A DNA stretch of 64,000 bases from DASSFG01 sp035547915. Its GTDB lineage: Bacteria; Planctomycetota; Planctomycetia; Pirellulales; JAICIG01. The notes under the pieces are model-generated. The model saw only the letters and a list, made by a program, of their open reading frames with translations. It was not told where the DNA came from and did no database searches. The DNA lies in NCBI GenBank assembly GCA_035547915.1, contig DASZTS010000139.1:1-64000 (forward strand), in the 5' to 3' direction. Shown piece by piece: positions 52,001 through 59,877 of this stretch. How positions within the stretch are numbered: the stretch's first letter is position 1; each line of letters begins with the position of its first letter. A program made the translations under genes and the position numbers.

Positions 52001-53287
52001 CTGCATGCCGCTCTTGCTGTTGCGGTAACGCGACAGCAGCTCGGGAATGATCCCTTCGTACTTGCCACCGTATTTGTGGAGGCCGCCGCCGTGTTTCCAC
52101 GTAAAGGTGATGTGCAGATCGCCCGTGCCCCACAAGATCAGGCGGACCAGCGCCGGGTCGAGTTTGTTCCAGGGGGTGTCGAGCAACTCGCCCGACGGCA
52201 GCCCGTGATTCCGCTCGATCGTCTCGGCGACTCCGTCGTAGATGTGCCGCTTCCACCGACCCAGGTCACTCCACGGTCCGATCAGCTCGACGGCACCCTC
52301 TTTGAACGACAGGTTCTCGTCGGGAATGAGCAGGCTGGCGTCGAAGCTGTAGAGCTCGCCCAATCCGTCGCACGCCAGGCACATCCCCTGCGGGCTGTTG
52401 AAGCTGAAGAGTTGGGGGCTGGGCGGTTCGAAGCTGATGCCGCACTCCGTGCAAGCGTAGTCGGCCGAAAAGTGCAAATCGTTGGCCGATCGACCGCGTC
52501 GCCGCTTGGCCGGCGCCGGTTCGTTGGCGGTCTCCGCCTCGTCTCCGATCGGGGGCGGCGGTCCGGCGCCCTCGACCGCGGCGATGAGTGCTCCCTTGCC
52601 GATCTTGAGCGCCAGCTCGACGGCTTCGGCCAGGCGTGGCCGCAGCCCTGGGCCTGCGGTCAGGCGATCGATCACGACTTCGATGTTGTGCCGCATCTGC
52701 CGGTCGAGTTGCAGATCGTCGCTCAGCGAAACGACCGTTCCGTCGACCCTGGCCCGCACGAACCCCTGTTTGAGCAGATCGACAAACAGGTCGCGATACT
52801 CACCCTTTTGGGCCTTGATGATCGGCGCCAGCACGAGGAATTTCGTCCCGGTCGACAGCGTGCTGATGCGGTCGATGATCTGGTCGCGGGTCTGGGCCGT
52901 GATCACGCGGCCACACTTCGGGCAATGCCCCTGGCCGGTGCGAGCGAACAGGACGCGCAGATAGTCGTAGATCTCGGTGATCGTGCCCACCGTCGAACGT
53001 GGGTTCTGCCCGCTCGTCTTCTGCGAAATCGAAATCGACGGGCTCAGCCCCGAGATCAAATCGACGTCGGGCTTCGGCATCTGTCCTAAGAACTGGCGCG
53101 CGAAGCTGGACAGGCTTTCGACGTAACGTCGTTGCCCTTCGGCGTAGAGCGTGTCGAAAGCCAGCGAGCTCTTGCCCGACCCGCTGACGCCGGTGAGGCA
53201 GATCAGGCGGTTTCGCGGCAGAGTGAGGCTGACGTCGCGCAGGTTATGTTCGCGGGCACCCTTGATGACAATGTCGGCGGCAGGCAT
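46097..53287 (-). CDS. uvrA: Double-length UvrA (excinuclease ABC subunit A) with C-terminal extension
   Basis: 2396 residues against about 940 in E. coli. Residues 1 to about 1000 and about 1016 to 2010 are each a full UvrA: Walker A S-G-S-G-K-S-S four times (first at 33-41), L-S-G-G-(E)-(S/A)-Q-R signatures four times, L-D-E-P-(S/T)-(I/T)-G-L-H four times, and zinc Cys pairs in both halves (C-T-E-C with C-L-A-C, C-E-A-C with C-P-V-C; C-D-K-C with C-S-S-C, C-E-K-C with C-D-E-C). The protein should act as a built-in dimer in damage recognition with UvrB. Residues about 2050-2396 form an extra region with two related units (M-P-W-E-V-D-G-R-Q-W-H and M-P-W-K-V-L-G-R-K-W-H) of unknown function. 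I recall similar long UvrAs in other planctomycetes. Confidence 0.95.
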   Translation of the reverse strand: MPAADIVIKGAREHNLRDVSLTLPRNRLICLTGVSGSGKSSLAFDTLYAEGQRRYVESLSSFARQFLGQMPKPDVDLISGLSPSISISQKTSGQNPRSTVGTITEIYDYLRVLFARTGQGHCPKCGRVITAQTRDQIIDRISTLSTGTKFLVLAPIIKAQKGEYRDLFVDLLKQGFVRARVDGTVVSLSDDLQLDRQMRHNIEVVIDRLTAGPGLRPRLAEAVELALKIGKGALIAAVEGAGPPPPIGDEAETANEPAPAKRRRGRSANDLHFSADYACTECGISFEPPSPQLFSFNSPQGMCLACDGLGELYSFDASLLIPDENLSFKEGAVELIGPWSDLGRWKRHIYDGVAETIERNHGLPSGELLDTPWNKLDPALVRLILWGTGDLHITFTWKHGGGLHKYGGKYEGIIPELLSRYRNSKSGMQRRQLEKYMRVIGCVDCGGARLNEQARAVRLVSRHAHFAGQGKSLPEVCSLAVSDAVDFFGELDLDATRQVIAAEVLKEIRGRLGFLTNVGLNYLTLDRTAPTLSGGESQRIRLAGQIGCGLVGVLYILDEPSIGLHPRDNDRLLETLTRLRDLGNTVVVVEHDEDTMRAADHIVDFGPGPGVRGGEVVAAGSVAKICQEKRSLTGQYLAGELRIDVPTHRRPTNHKWLKVLGAAQNNLKKVDVEIPLGTFVCVTGVSGSGKSSFVNGILVQALHRDLNKGDGAPGEHDRIEGMEHLDKLIAIDQSPIGRTPRSNPATYIKVFDDIRKLYAQLTESKARGYQEGRFSFNVEGGRCEACEGNGSNRLEMDFLADVWVTCPVCEGHRFNRETLQVRFKGKSIADVLEMDVQQALTHFENIPKVRHKLQTLHDVGLDYLKLGQPSPTLSGGEAQRIKLARELVKKSTGKTLYLLDEPTTGLHFADIRMLLKVLHDFVEAGNTVLVVEHNLDVIKTADWLIDLGPEGGEEGGRIVAAGAPEEVMQVGASHTGRSLARHLAIADGVRGDSASSAIALASSGDKAGRPPLSANPSQQIKVVGARQHNLKSVDVEVPRDQITVCCGQSGSGKSSLAMDTIYAEGQRRYVESLSSYARQFVGQMQKPQLEHIEGLSPAIAIEQKHLGHTPRSTVGTVTEIYDYLRILFARLGKAYCPDCDVPIGTQSADEVIDKIMAHEEGTKLFIMAPLEIQVGENYDALWEEIRQAGYPRMRVDRTSYSVDEPPKIDRRRKHLVEVIVDRAIVRGNNRSRIADSVESALSLGRGVLHIAYPNDEIAEENWRTEVHSQHRACDKCGRSFEPLTPHHFSFNSSLGWCSSCEGLGTQTGANTAALLRDPKLSLAEGAVAVWPEPENPYFRPLVEAFAAHTGVPLDVPFDQLNARQRRIVLHGTGEDWISVYAPGKRRGGQPIYRFQYKGVYPALEEASRLSPLFRNRLDHLVDEVECSTCGGSRLRDDAAAVRFRGQTMDEVCRTALGTLLELTSGLKLTGSERKIAGELVREVTNRLQFLVDVGLEYLTLHRSAPTLSGGEAQRIRLASQVGSGLTGVLYVLDEPTIGLHPRDNRRLLKALIKLRDLGNTLLMVEHDREVVESADQLLDFGPGAGEYGGQIVARGTPAEVAAQKGSVTGPYLSGKKAIGVPLNRRMPVGDWGRGGGTGTKNGRRKGVAANGEYAEVESFARVAKAVARRGVALTTKAVRTAVELPEPPGGGWLEVIGARHNNLRGVDARIPLGTLTAITGVSGSGKSSLVEDVLYSSLARTLHRARTFPAPHDAIRGVELINKVIRVDQQPLGNTPTSNPATYTGVFELIRALYSQLPDAKLRGYTPRRFSFNVPGGRCEKCEGNGQLRIEMHFLPDVWVECDECRGRRYNQETLAVQYKGQNIADVLDMPCGRAAQLFENIPKVRRVLETLCDVGLDYIRLGQAAPTLSGGEAQRVKLAAELSRPDTGQTLYLLDEPTTGLHFDDLAKLLDVLNRLVDLGNTVVVIEHNLDVIKTADWVIDMGPEAGDGGGHVVAAGTPEDIVAHAERASGNGSNGKTKPKGRRADREREKPAGPLLRSHTGEMLAPVLAAGPHIERRPHDFAAQQEERSGDLDINEVGKEAQMPWEVDGRQWHTRERVGRNGQPCRWDGKILAAVIDRVQELGDFSPTDWKARTVVEICASKKTDGWFMHAITGEEWLLKLKFRVAKRTFQRDDLITQLDLKPLNEMHHLPVYGSESRVKCKQLRGPWQEVQLAVHSYEEIDRPAFWQFLERAVDGFRTFTERVQQQPDDVMPWKVLGRKWHLSRKGFPPGKKVSWETDVLEELCELLAETAPSGQFLWNNQQVVHLFVDGPGEPWATIHTKRPAALDLILTGPKNRFALGRIASLGAERELVADRNDKDVVKLKFRSTEEVSATELADFLKEHLQAVAEQGRR

Positions 53288-53506
53288 TCAGAACGGCCGG
53301 AAGTGTGAAGTCCGTTTCGGTTTGCGGAGGATGGAACCCTGAATTTTAAGGCACGGGCAAGGAGTCAGAAAGGGGGCTGGAGTCCACAGACCGATCGTGG
53401 AAGAAAGGGAATGCCAAGCCAGGCTGGGTCCAGCTTGCGGAAAACAAGCAGAAGGCGCGATCCCGAGCAAACAAAATCGAGAGTCATCCCGACTGAGGGC
53501 GTTGCT

Positions 53507-56500
53507 CTAATACTCCTCAATCTTGGCCCAGAGTTGGTCGAGGCGCTTGGCCGAGACGGGAACGAGCGTGCCGAGCTGCTGGGCGAAGAGCGACACGCGG
53601 AACTCTTCGAGGAGCCAGCGATATTGGGCCAACCCGGCATCGAACACACCTTCCGCCCGATACTGCGCCGCGAGATCGAGGTAGGCGGGCCAGCGGGCCT
53701 CGATCTGGTCGAACGACTGCCGATCGCGGGCCAAGTTGCCCGCAGCGAGACGTTCTAGGCGGATCTGGATGGTGCGCAGGTAACGCGGATACGATTGGAG
53801 TTGTTGCCACTCGGCCGCAATCAAGAAATCGGGCTTGAATAGCTCGCGGAGCTGACTCTCGATGTCGGCCACCGCGTACAACCATTGCGTGTTCGTCGCC
53901 GCCGCTAAGGCGCGGAGCACGGCGGCGTACGATTCCAAGATGAGCGTGACCAGCGGCACGACGTCCTGCACAGCCAGTCCGATCCGTTCGCGGCCGACGG
54001 CCAAGCAGGCATCGAATTCTTCCAGGTTGCGTGGCACCGGACGCTCGGTGAAAGCCAAGTCCGATCCCAAAAACGCCCGGTCGGCGGCCAATTCCATCAG
54101 CCGCTCTTTCCAAAAGCCCAAGTCGCCCAGGCTAGCGCCCAAAGCCGCCAGTCCGGGCAAATTCGGCAGCCATTCGATGTGCGGCTCGAGTTCGTGCCGC
54201 GCGGCCAGCAGGAACAAACGTCGCAGACCGCCGCGCGTGTGCCGGGCCGCCGCTTGCGGCGAGGTGGCGAGATACAACGAGGCGCTGGCGCCGGCGTCGG
54301 CCAAGGCGGGGTAGCCGCTGAGCACCATTCCGCCGCGGCTCACTTCGACTCGCTCGGGTAACTCACCGAAATCCCACGAGGTGATCCCTTGGCGCTGAAA
54401 ACGGGCGTCGTCGATCGTGCCGCCGCTCGATTTCGTGTCGGCCCAGAGTTGCTTGCGCACGCTCGCCAGGTCGCGGCCGACCGCCACGGCGCGACCCGTC
54501 GTATCGACGACGCGGATCCGCATCCGCAGGTGGTCGGGCACCTGCGATATGCGAAACGCATCGGGAGAGACGGTCGTGCCGGCGACCCGCGTCAACGAGT
54601 GGGCCAGGGCCGTCGACAGGCAACCCTCGGGATAGCGCAATTCGTGCAGCATCTTCTTGGCCGTGTCGGGCACCGGCACCAAGCCTCGCCGCACGTTCTT
54701 GGGCAGCGACTTGATGAGGGCTACGACTTTTTCTTCCACCAGCCCCGGCACCAGCCACTCCAACCGCCGTGCATCGAGCAGATGAAAGCCTTCCTTGGGG
54801 ACCGTGATGGTGATGCCGTCGTGTTCCGTGCCCGGTTCGAAACAATAGTCGAGCGGCAGGCGCATCGGGCCGATACCGATGGCGTCGGGAAAGGACTCCG
54901 GGTCTAGTTCGGCCGCAGCCTCGGTGAGCAGGTTGCGGGGTGTCATGCACAACAAGCCCGGGGTCTGGCGCTCCGCCTCGCGGTGCCAACGTTCGAAGGT
55001 GGCCGCGTCGACCACTTCTGCGGGCAAACGCCGCTGGTAGAATCCGTAGCGCGCGTGTTCACCGCGCAGCAGACCGAAGCGGCGCACCTTGCGCTGCCAT
55101 CGCTCCAGCTCTTCCAACAACTGCTGATTGTGGGCCAGGAACCTGGCGCGGGTCCGGTGTGCACCGCGCACCAGCCCGTGCTCGATGAACATCTCGCGGG
55201 CGTGGACCGGATCGACGGCGGCCAGTCGCACATGCCGCTGACGCACAACGGGCAGGCCGAAGAGCGAGACACTCTCGATCACCATCCCGGCGCCGGCTGC
55301 CGGATCCCAATGCGGATCGCGATGCGTCCGCTTCACCAAGTGCTCGGCCAACGGCTCGATCCAGCGCGGGTTGATGCGAGCCACGGTCCGCAGGTAGCGG
55401 CGGCTCGTTTCCAACACCTCGCCCGCCATCACCCAGCGCGGGCGCGAGCCATAGGCGGCCGAACCGGGCCAGAGGATCGCCTTCTGTCCTCCGGCGACGG
55501 TGTATTCCGACGATTCGTTGCGATGGGCCACGCTCGACAAGAATCCGGCGAGCAAGGCGCGATGGATGCCCTCGTAGTCGTTGCGGCGCGGCTCGATCTT
55601 CAGGCCGACCTGATCGCAGAGCTGTAGGAGCTGCCGATGGACATCGAGCCATTCGCGCATGCGGTTGTAGGAGAGGAAGAACTCGCGGCACGCCCTGCGC
55701 AACTGGTTTCGCGACAGGCTGCCTTTCAATTCATGGTAGAAATCCCATAGCTTGAGAAAGGTGATGAAGTCCGACTGTTCGTCGCGGAAGCGGGCGTGTG
55801 CCTGGTCGGCCGCTTCTTCTTGTCCCGGTGGCCGCTCTCGCGGGTCGGGCAGTTCGAGCGCCGCGGCGATGATGAGGATCTCGTGCAGACGGCGCTCGCG
55901 CATGCCGGCCAGGATGATGCGGCCGATACGCGGATCGACCGGCAAGCGGCCGAGCTGCCGCCCCAGGTCGGTCAGCTCGTTCTTTTCGTCGAGCGCCCCC
56001 AACTCGAAGAGCGTTCGGTAGGCGTCGCGGACCGATTCGGGTCGCGGAACGTCGAGGAACGGAAACGTCTCGATGTCGCCCAGCCGCAGAACCTTGGCCT
56101 GCAAAGCCACGGCCGCCAGGTTGCTGCGCAGGATCTCGGCAGGCGTATAGCGCTCGCGACTTAGAAAATCTTCCTCGCTGTAGAGCCGGATGCACACGCC
56201 CGGACCCACACGTCCGCAACGGCCCTTACGTTGGTCGGCCGACGCTTGCGACACCGGCTCGATCGGCAAACGCCGCACCTTCGACCGGGCAGCGTAACGG
56301 CTGATGCGGGCCGTCCCCGTATCGATCACCGCACCGACTCCGGGTACCGTCAGACTCGATTCGGCCACATTGGTGGCAATGATGATGCGGCGTCCCTCAC
56401 GCGGTTGAAAGATGCGGTTCTGGTCGGCTGCCGACACCCGGGCGTAGAGCGGCAGGACCTCGGTCGCGCTATCCAGCCGGTCGCCCGGAATGCGGTGGGC

Positions 56501-57433
56501 CCGCAGCGCCTTGGCGGTCGCCAAGATTTCTTGTTCCGTGGGCATGAAGATCAGGATGTCGCCCACGCGCTCGCGGGCTAACTCGTCGACCGCTGCCAGC
56601 ACGGCTTGCTCGACGTCGGGTTCTTCGCCCTCCTTCTCGGCCGTCGGCGGGCGATAGCGGACCTCGACCGGATAAGTGCGACCCGCGACCGTGATCACCG
56701 GCACTTCGCCCACGGCCGACTCGAAGTGCCGGGCGAACCGCTCGGCATCGATGGTGGCCGACGTGACGATCAGCTTGAGGTCGCGCCGGCTGGGAAGTAG
56801 CCGCTTCAGGTAACCCAGCAGGAAGTCGATGTTGAGCGAACGCTCGTGCGCCTCGTCGAGGATGATCGTATCGTACCGGTTGAGGAACCGATCGTGGTGC
56901 GACTCGGCCAGCAGCACACCGTCGGTCATCAGCTTGACGTAGGTGCGCGGGTTCGTCGAATCGGTGAAGCGGATCTTGTAACCGACGTCGCGTCCCAGCG
57001 GCGAGCCCAACTCTTCGGCGATGCGTGCCGCCACGCTGCGGGCGGCGATCCGCCGCGGCTGCGTGTGGCCGATCACTCCTTCCAACCCGCGGCCGATCTC
57101 CAGGCAGATCTTGGGCAATTGAGTCGACTTGCCCGAGCCCGTGTCGCCACAGACGATCACCACCTGGTGATCGCGTATGGCGGCCGCCAATTCAGCACGC
57201 CGTGCCGCCACCGGCAGCGAATTGTCGAACCGGACGTGGGGAACGTTCGCCCGGCGGGCCAACCGCAGAGCGATCGAGGCCTCCAGATCGGCCGCCAGGC
57301 GGGACAGGCGGTCGTTCGCGGGCCGGCCTCGGCGTTCGGCCTGTTCGATCTCGTGCAGCCGCCGGCGCAGGCGCCAACGGTCGGCGAACAGGGCTTCGCC
57401 GACGCGTGCCCCCAATTCCGGTATGGAAATCAT
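53507..57433 (-). CDS. hrpA: ATP-dependent RNA helicase HrpA (DEAH box)
   Basis: About 1308 residues from the ATG at 57433, typical of HrpA (1300 in E. coli). Motif I G-D-T-G-S-G-K-S-T at 96-104, motif II D-E-A-H at 193-196, motif III T-S-A-T near 222, and motif VI in Q-R-K-G-R-C-G-R-V-G-P-G. Helicase-associated, OB-fold and the long HrpA-specific C-terminal domains follow. In other bacteria HrpA remodels mRNA and rescues stalled or collided ribosomes. It lies 219 bp upstream of uvrA on the same strand; the gap shows no gene or clear terminator, so co-transcription is possible but unproven. Confidence 0.95.
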   Translation of the reverse strand: MISIPELGARVGEALFADRWRLRRRLHEIEQAERRGRPANDRLSRLAADLEASIALRLARRANVPHVRFDNSLPVAARRAELAAAIRDHQVVIVCGDTGSGKSTQLPKICLEIGRGLEGVIGHTQPRRIAARSVAARIAEELGSPLGRDVGYKIRFTDSTNPRTYVKLMTDGVLLAESHHDRFLNRYDTIILDEAHERSLNIDFLLGYLKRLLPSRRDLKLIVTSATIDAERFARHFESAVGEVPVITVAGRTYPVEVRYRPPTAEKEGEEPDVEQAVLAAVDELARERVGDILIFMPTEQEILATAKALRAHRIPGDRLDSATEVLPLYARVSAADQNRIFQPREGRRIIIATNVAESSLTVPGVGAVIDTGTARISRYAARSKVRRLPIEPVSQASADQRKGRCGRVGPGVCIRLYSEEDFLSRERYTPAEILRSNLAAVALQAKVLRLGDIETFPFLDVPRPESVRDAYRTLFELGALDEKNELTDLGRQLGRLPVDPRIGRIILAGMRERRLHEILIIAAALELPDPRERPPGQEEAADQAHARFRDEQSDFITFLKLWDFYHELKGSLSRNQLRRACREFFLSYNRMREWLDVHRQLLQLCDQVGLKIEPRRNDYEGIHRALLAGFLSSVAHRNESSEYTVAGGQKAILWPGSAAYGSRPRWVMAGEVLETSRRYLRTVARINPRWIEPLAEHLVKRTHRDPHWDPAAGAGMVIESVSLFGLPVVRQRHVRLAAVDPVHAREMFIEHGLVRGAHRTRARFLAHNQQLLEELERWQRKVRRFGLLRGEHARYGFYQRRLPAEVVDAATFERWHREAERQTPGLLCMTPRNLLTEAAAELDPESFPDAIGIGPMRLPLDYCFEPGTEHDGITITVPKEGFHLLDARRLEWLVPGLVEEKVVALIKSLPKNVRRGLVPVPDTAKKMLHELRYPEGCLSTALAHSLTRVAGTTVSPDAFRISQVPDHLRMRIRVVDTTGRAVAVGRDLASVRKQLWADTKSSGGTIDDARFQRQGITSWDFGELPERVEVSRGGMVLSGYPALADAGASASLYLATSPQAAARHTRGGLRRLFLLAARHELEPHIEWLPNLPGLAALGASLGDLGFWKERLMELAADRAFLGSDLAFTERPVPRNLEEFDACLAVGRERIGLAVQDVVPLVTLILESYAAVLRALAAATNTQWLYAVADIESQLRELFKPDFLIAAEWQQLQSYPRYLRTIQIRLERLAAGNLARDRQSFDQIEARWPAYLDLAAQYRAEGVFDAGLAQYRWLLEEFRVSLFAQQLGTLVPVSAKRLDQLWAKIEEY

Positions 57434-57586
57434 GTCGGCCAAAGGCCCGCCCGTCACAAAACGCAAATATTCCGTGCATTATACGCCGGCCGAGAAGCGG
57501 CGGAGTCGCTTGGCTCGGCAGGGCCGCGGGGTACAATTTCTCAGGCGGCGCGCCAGCCGCCCGGCACGTCAACTGGGAGGACGAAG

Positions 57587-58849
57587 TTGAACACCTCGCG
57601 CGACGCGGACCGTCACGTCGAAAACGTCGAAATCCGCGGCCATATCATCGACAGCCTGATCCTGCCCAAGGTTCTCGACCAGATCACGAGCCGCGGCGGG
57701 ACGTTTCGCATCAAGCACATCTCGATCGGCCAGGCCCGGCGCGATCCCAGTCACGCGTTGGTCGAGGTTACGGCGCCGACGCAAGAGACACTCGCTGAGA
57801 TTCTGAGCCAGATCGCCGACCACGGAGCGGTGCCGACGACGGCGCATGACTGCCAGCTCGTGCCGGCCGACATGGACAGCGCGTTCCCGGAGGGATTCTA
57901 TAGCACCACCAACCAGCGTACCGAGGTCCGCCTGGGCGGCCATTGGCTCTCCGTCACCGACCAGGAGATGGATTGCGGCATCGTCGTCGATCGCGATGCC
58001 TCGGCGGCACGCTGCGTGCCCATGATCGACATCCGCACGGGCGACCAGGTCGTCATCGGCCACGCGGGCGTGCGCGTCTTGCCCGAAGAGAGGGCCGCCG
58101 AGCGCAAAATGTTCGAGTTCATGGGGAGCGCCGTCTCAACGGAAAAACCGAAGGGACTGGCCGTGCGCGAGATCGCCCGCGAACTGGCCCGCGTGCGGCA
58201 ATCGCGTGGGCGGGCATTGCTCGTGGGCGGTCCGGCCATCGTCCACACCGGTAGCACCGAACACGTCTGCCGCTTGATCCGCCAAGGCTACATCAGTGTG
58301 CTCTTCGCGGGCAACGCGTTGGCCACCCACGATATCGAGCAGGCCTTCTTCGGCACCAGCCTGGGAATTCACATGGAGCAGGGAATTCCCACCGAGGAGG
58401 GACACGAGCACCATCTGCGGTCGATCAACCGTATTCGCCGGCTGGGCGGTATTCAGCGGGCCGTCGAAACCGGTGCGCTCCGGTCGGGCATCATGTACGA
58501 ATGCGTGCGCCACCAGGTCGATTTCTTGTTGGCGGGCAGCATTCGCGACGACGGGCCGTTGCCCGAGGTGATCACCGACTCGCTGGTCGCCCAGCGAGAG
58601 ATGCGGCGGTTGTTGCAAGGCGTCGGTTTCTGCTTGATGATCGCGACCACGCTGCACTCGATCGCCGTCGGTAATCTGTTGCCGGCGTGGGTCAAGGTGG
58701 CGTGCGTCGACATCAACCCCTCGACCGTTATCAAGCTCAACGATCGTGGCTCGTTTCAAACGGTCGGCCTGGTGACCGACGTCGAACCGTTCTTGCGGTC
58801 GCTGGTGGCCGAACTCGACCATCTCGATTCCGCGCCGGAGCCCGCATGA
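57587..58849 (+). CDS. Ornithine cyclodeaminase of the AgrE/TIGR00300 (LOR/SDH-like) family
   Basis: About 420 residues from a TTG at 57587, with GGGAGG six bases upstream. It is not of the mu-crystallin type but matches the C-terminal half of cyanobacterial AgrE/ArgZ and archaeal TIGR00300 proteins: V-E-I-R-G-H-I-I-D-S, G-G-P-A-I-V-H-T-G, G-N-A-L-A-T-H-D-I-E-Q, G-T-S-L-G-I-H-M, L-A-G-S-I-R-D-D-G-P-L-P and C-V-D-I-N-P-S. It should convert ornithine to proline plus ammonia using bound NAD. The stop overlaps the next gene's start (ATGA), coupling it to the arginine dihydrolase. Confidence 0.88.
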   Translation: MNTSRDADRHVENVEIRGHIIDSLILPKVLDQITSRGGTFRIKHISIGQARRDPSHALVEVTAPTQETLAEILSQIADHGAVPTTAHDCQLVPADMDSAFPEGFYSTTNQRTEVRLGGHWLSVTDQEMDCGIVVDRDASAARCVPMIDIRTGDQVVIGHAGVRVLPEERAAERKMFEFMGSAVSTEKPKGLAVREIARELARVRQSRGRALLVGGPAIVHTGSTEHVCRLIRQGYISVLFAGNALATHDIEQAFFGTSLGIHMEQGIPTEEGHEHHLRSINRIRRLGGIQRAVETGALRSGIMYECVRHQVDFLLAGSIRDDGPLPEVITDSLVAQREMRRLLQGVGFCLMIATTLHSIAVGNLLPAWVKVACVDINPSTVIKLNDRGSFQTVGLVTDVEPFLRSLVAELDHLDSAPEPA

Positions 58850-59679
58850 GCGCAGGGGCCGCCCATATTCTGATGTGCCCGCCGGAGTACTACGGGATTG
58901 AATACGAGATCAATCCCTGGATGAGCCGGCAGCGGCAGAGCGACCGCGAGTTGGCCCAGCGGCAGTGGAGCGATCTGCGGGCCTTGCTCGAACGCCTGGG
59001 AGCGCGGATTTCCACGCTCGAGCCGATTTCCGGTCTGCCCGATCTCGTCTTCACCGCCAACGCGGCGATGATTTTTGGCGACCGCGCGGTGCTGGCCCAT
59101 TTTCGCCACCAGCAACGCCAAGGAGAGGAGCCGATCGACGAAGCCTGGTTGGCGGCGAACGGGTTCAAGGTCGAGCACGTGTCCAGCGACATCTATTTCG
59201 AAGGCGCGGGCGACGCGCTGTTCTGTGGCGACACGCTCTTCGCCGGCTACCGCATCCGCAGCGACGCCCGCGGCCATCAGCAGATCGGCGCGCTGCTCGG
59301 CTGCCGCGTCATTCCGCTCGAACTGGTCGATCCGTATTACTACCATCTCGACACGTGCTTCTGTCCGTTGGCGCCGGGCCAAGCCATCTATTTCCCGGCC
59401 GCTTTCGACGAATATGGACAGAAGGTCTTCGCGCACGAGGTGGCCGAGTTGATCGCGGTGCCGGAAGAGGAAGCCCGCCGGTTTGCCTGCAACGCCGTGG
59501 TGGTCGGCCGCAGCGTGGTGACAAATACGGGTTGTCCACGGCTGCACGATGAATTACGCCGGCGCGGCTTCGAACCCTATGAAACGCCGCTCGATGAGTT
59601 TGTCAAAGCGGGCGGCAGCGCCAAGTGTCTCACGTTGCGGCTCGACGGCGAAGAAGCCGCGGCCTGGAAGCACGGCTGA
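58846..59679 (+). CDS. argZ: Arginine dihydrolase (ArgZ-like, guanidine-modifying superfamily)
   Basis: 277 residues. It closely resembles the N-terminal half of cyanobacterial ArgZ/AgrE: I-L-M-C-P-P-E-Y-Y near the start, I-N-P-W-M, L-P-D-L-V-F-T-A-N-A, F-E-G-A-G-D-A-L-F, Y-H-L-D-T-C-F-C-P-L, F-A-C-N-A-V-V-V and the catalytic Cys261 in G-G-S-A-K-C-L-T-L-R. The known enzyme hydrolyses arginine to ornithine, two ammonia and CO2 without free citrulline. Starting at 58846 it overlaps the cyclodeaminase stop by four bases, so the two enzymes would be made together and give arginine-to-proline conversion. Confidence 0.87.
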   Translation: MSAGAAHILMCPPEYYGIEYEINPWMSRQRQSDRELAQRQWSDLRALLERLGARISTLEPISGLPDLVFTANAAMIFGDRAVLAHFRHQQRQGEEPIDEAWLAANGFKVEHVSSDIYFEGAGDALFCGDTLFAGYRIRSDARGHQQIGALLGCRVIPLELVDPYYYHLDTCFCPLAPGQAIYFPAAFDEYGQKVFAHEVAELIAVPEEEARRFACNAVVVGRSVVTNTGCPRLHDELRRRGFEPYETPLDEFVKAGGSAKCLTLRLDGEEAAAWKHG

Positions 59680-59791
59680 CCGGCGCGCCCTTCTGTACCG
59701 AAAAAGCGGTTAAATCACGGCGCGCGATAATCCTTTCCGACCCGTCGCGTGGTTTCCGATAGTTGCAGAAAGGCACGTAAGCGCCTGCCGC

Positions 59792-59816
59792 GGGGCAGCG
59801 GTGGGGACGCTGCCCC
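59792..59816. promoter_or_regulatory. Strong hairpin upstream of the DUF6666 gene
   Basis: Perfect 9-bp stem GGGGCAGCG with CGCTGCCCC around a 7-base loop (gtgggga), 62 bp before the next start codon and 112 bp after the argZ stop. No T-run follows, so it is not a standard terminator. It could be a 5' UTR structure. Nothing else is seen in this 198-bp gap. Confidence 0.4.
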
Positions 59817-59877
59817 ATGACAAGGAAGACCTCGCTTCACGACACGCGACAAGGATGTGTATCGACACCCGCGAGCC

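Noticed and set aside
51881..53089. 402-codon plus-strand open frame opposite uvrA
   Set aside because: It is a shadow of the giant uvrA gene: composition follows the opposite-strand codon bias and it has no recognisable domain. The same holds for other long antisense frames at 50852-51679, 48824-49597 and 47789-48790.
56846..57586. Long upstream extension of the cyclodeaminase frame
   Set aside because: The extension is antisense to hrpA. The TTG at 57587 with GGGAGG six bases upstream and the family N-terminus fixes the real start.
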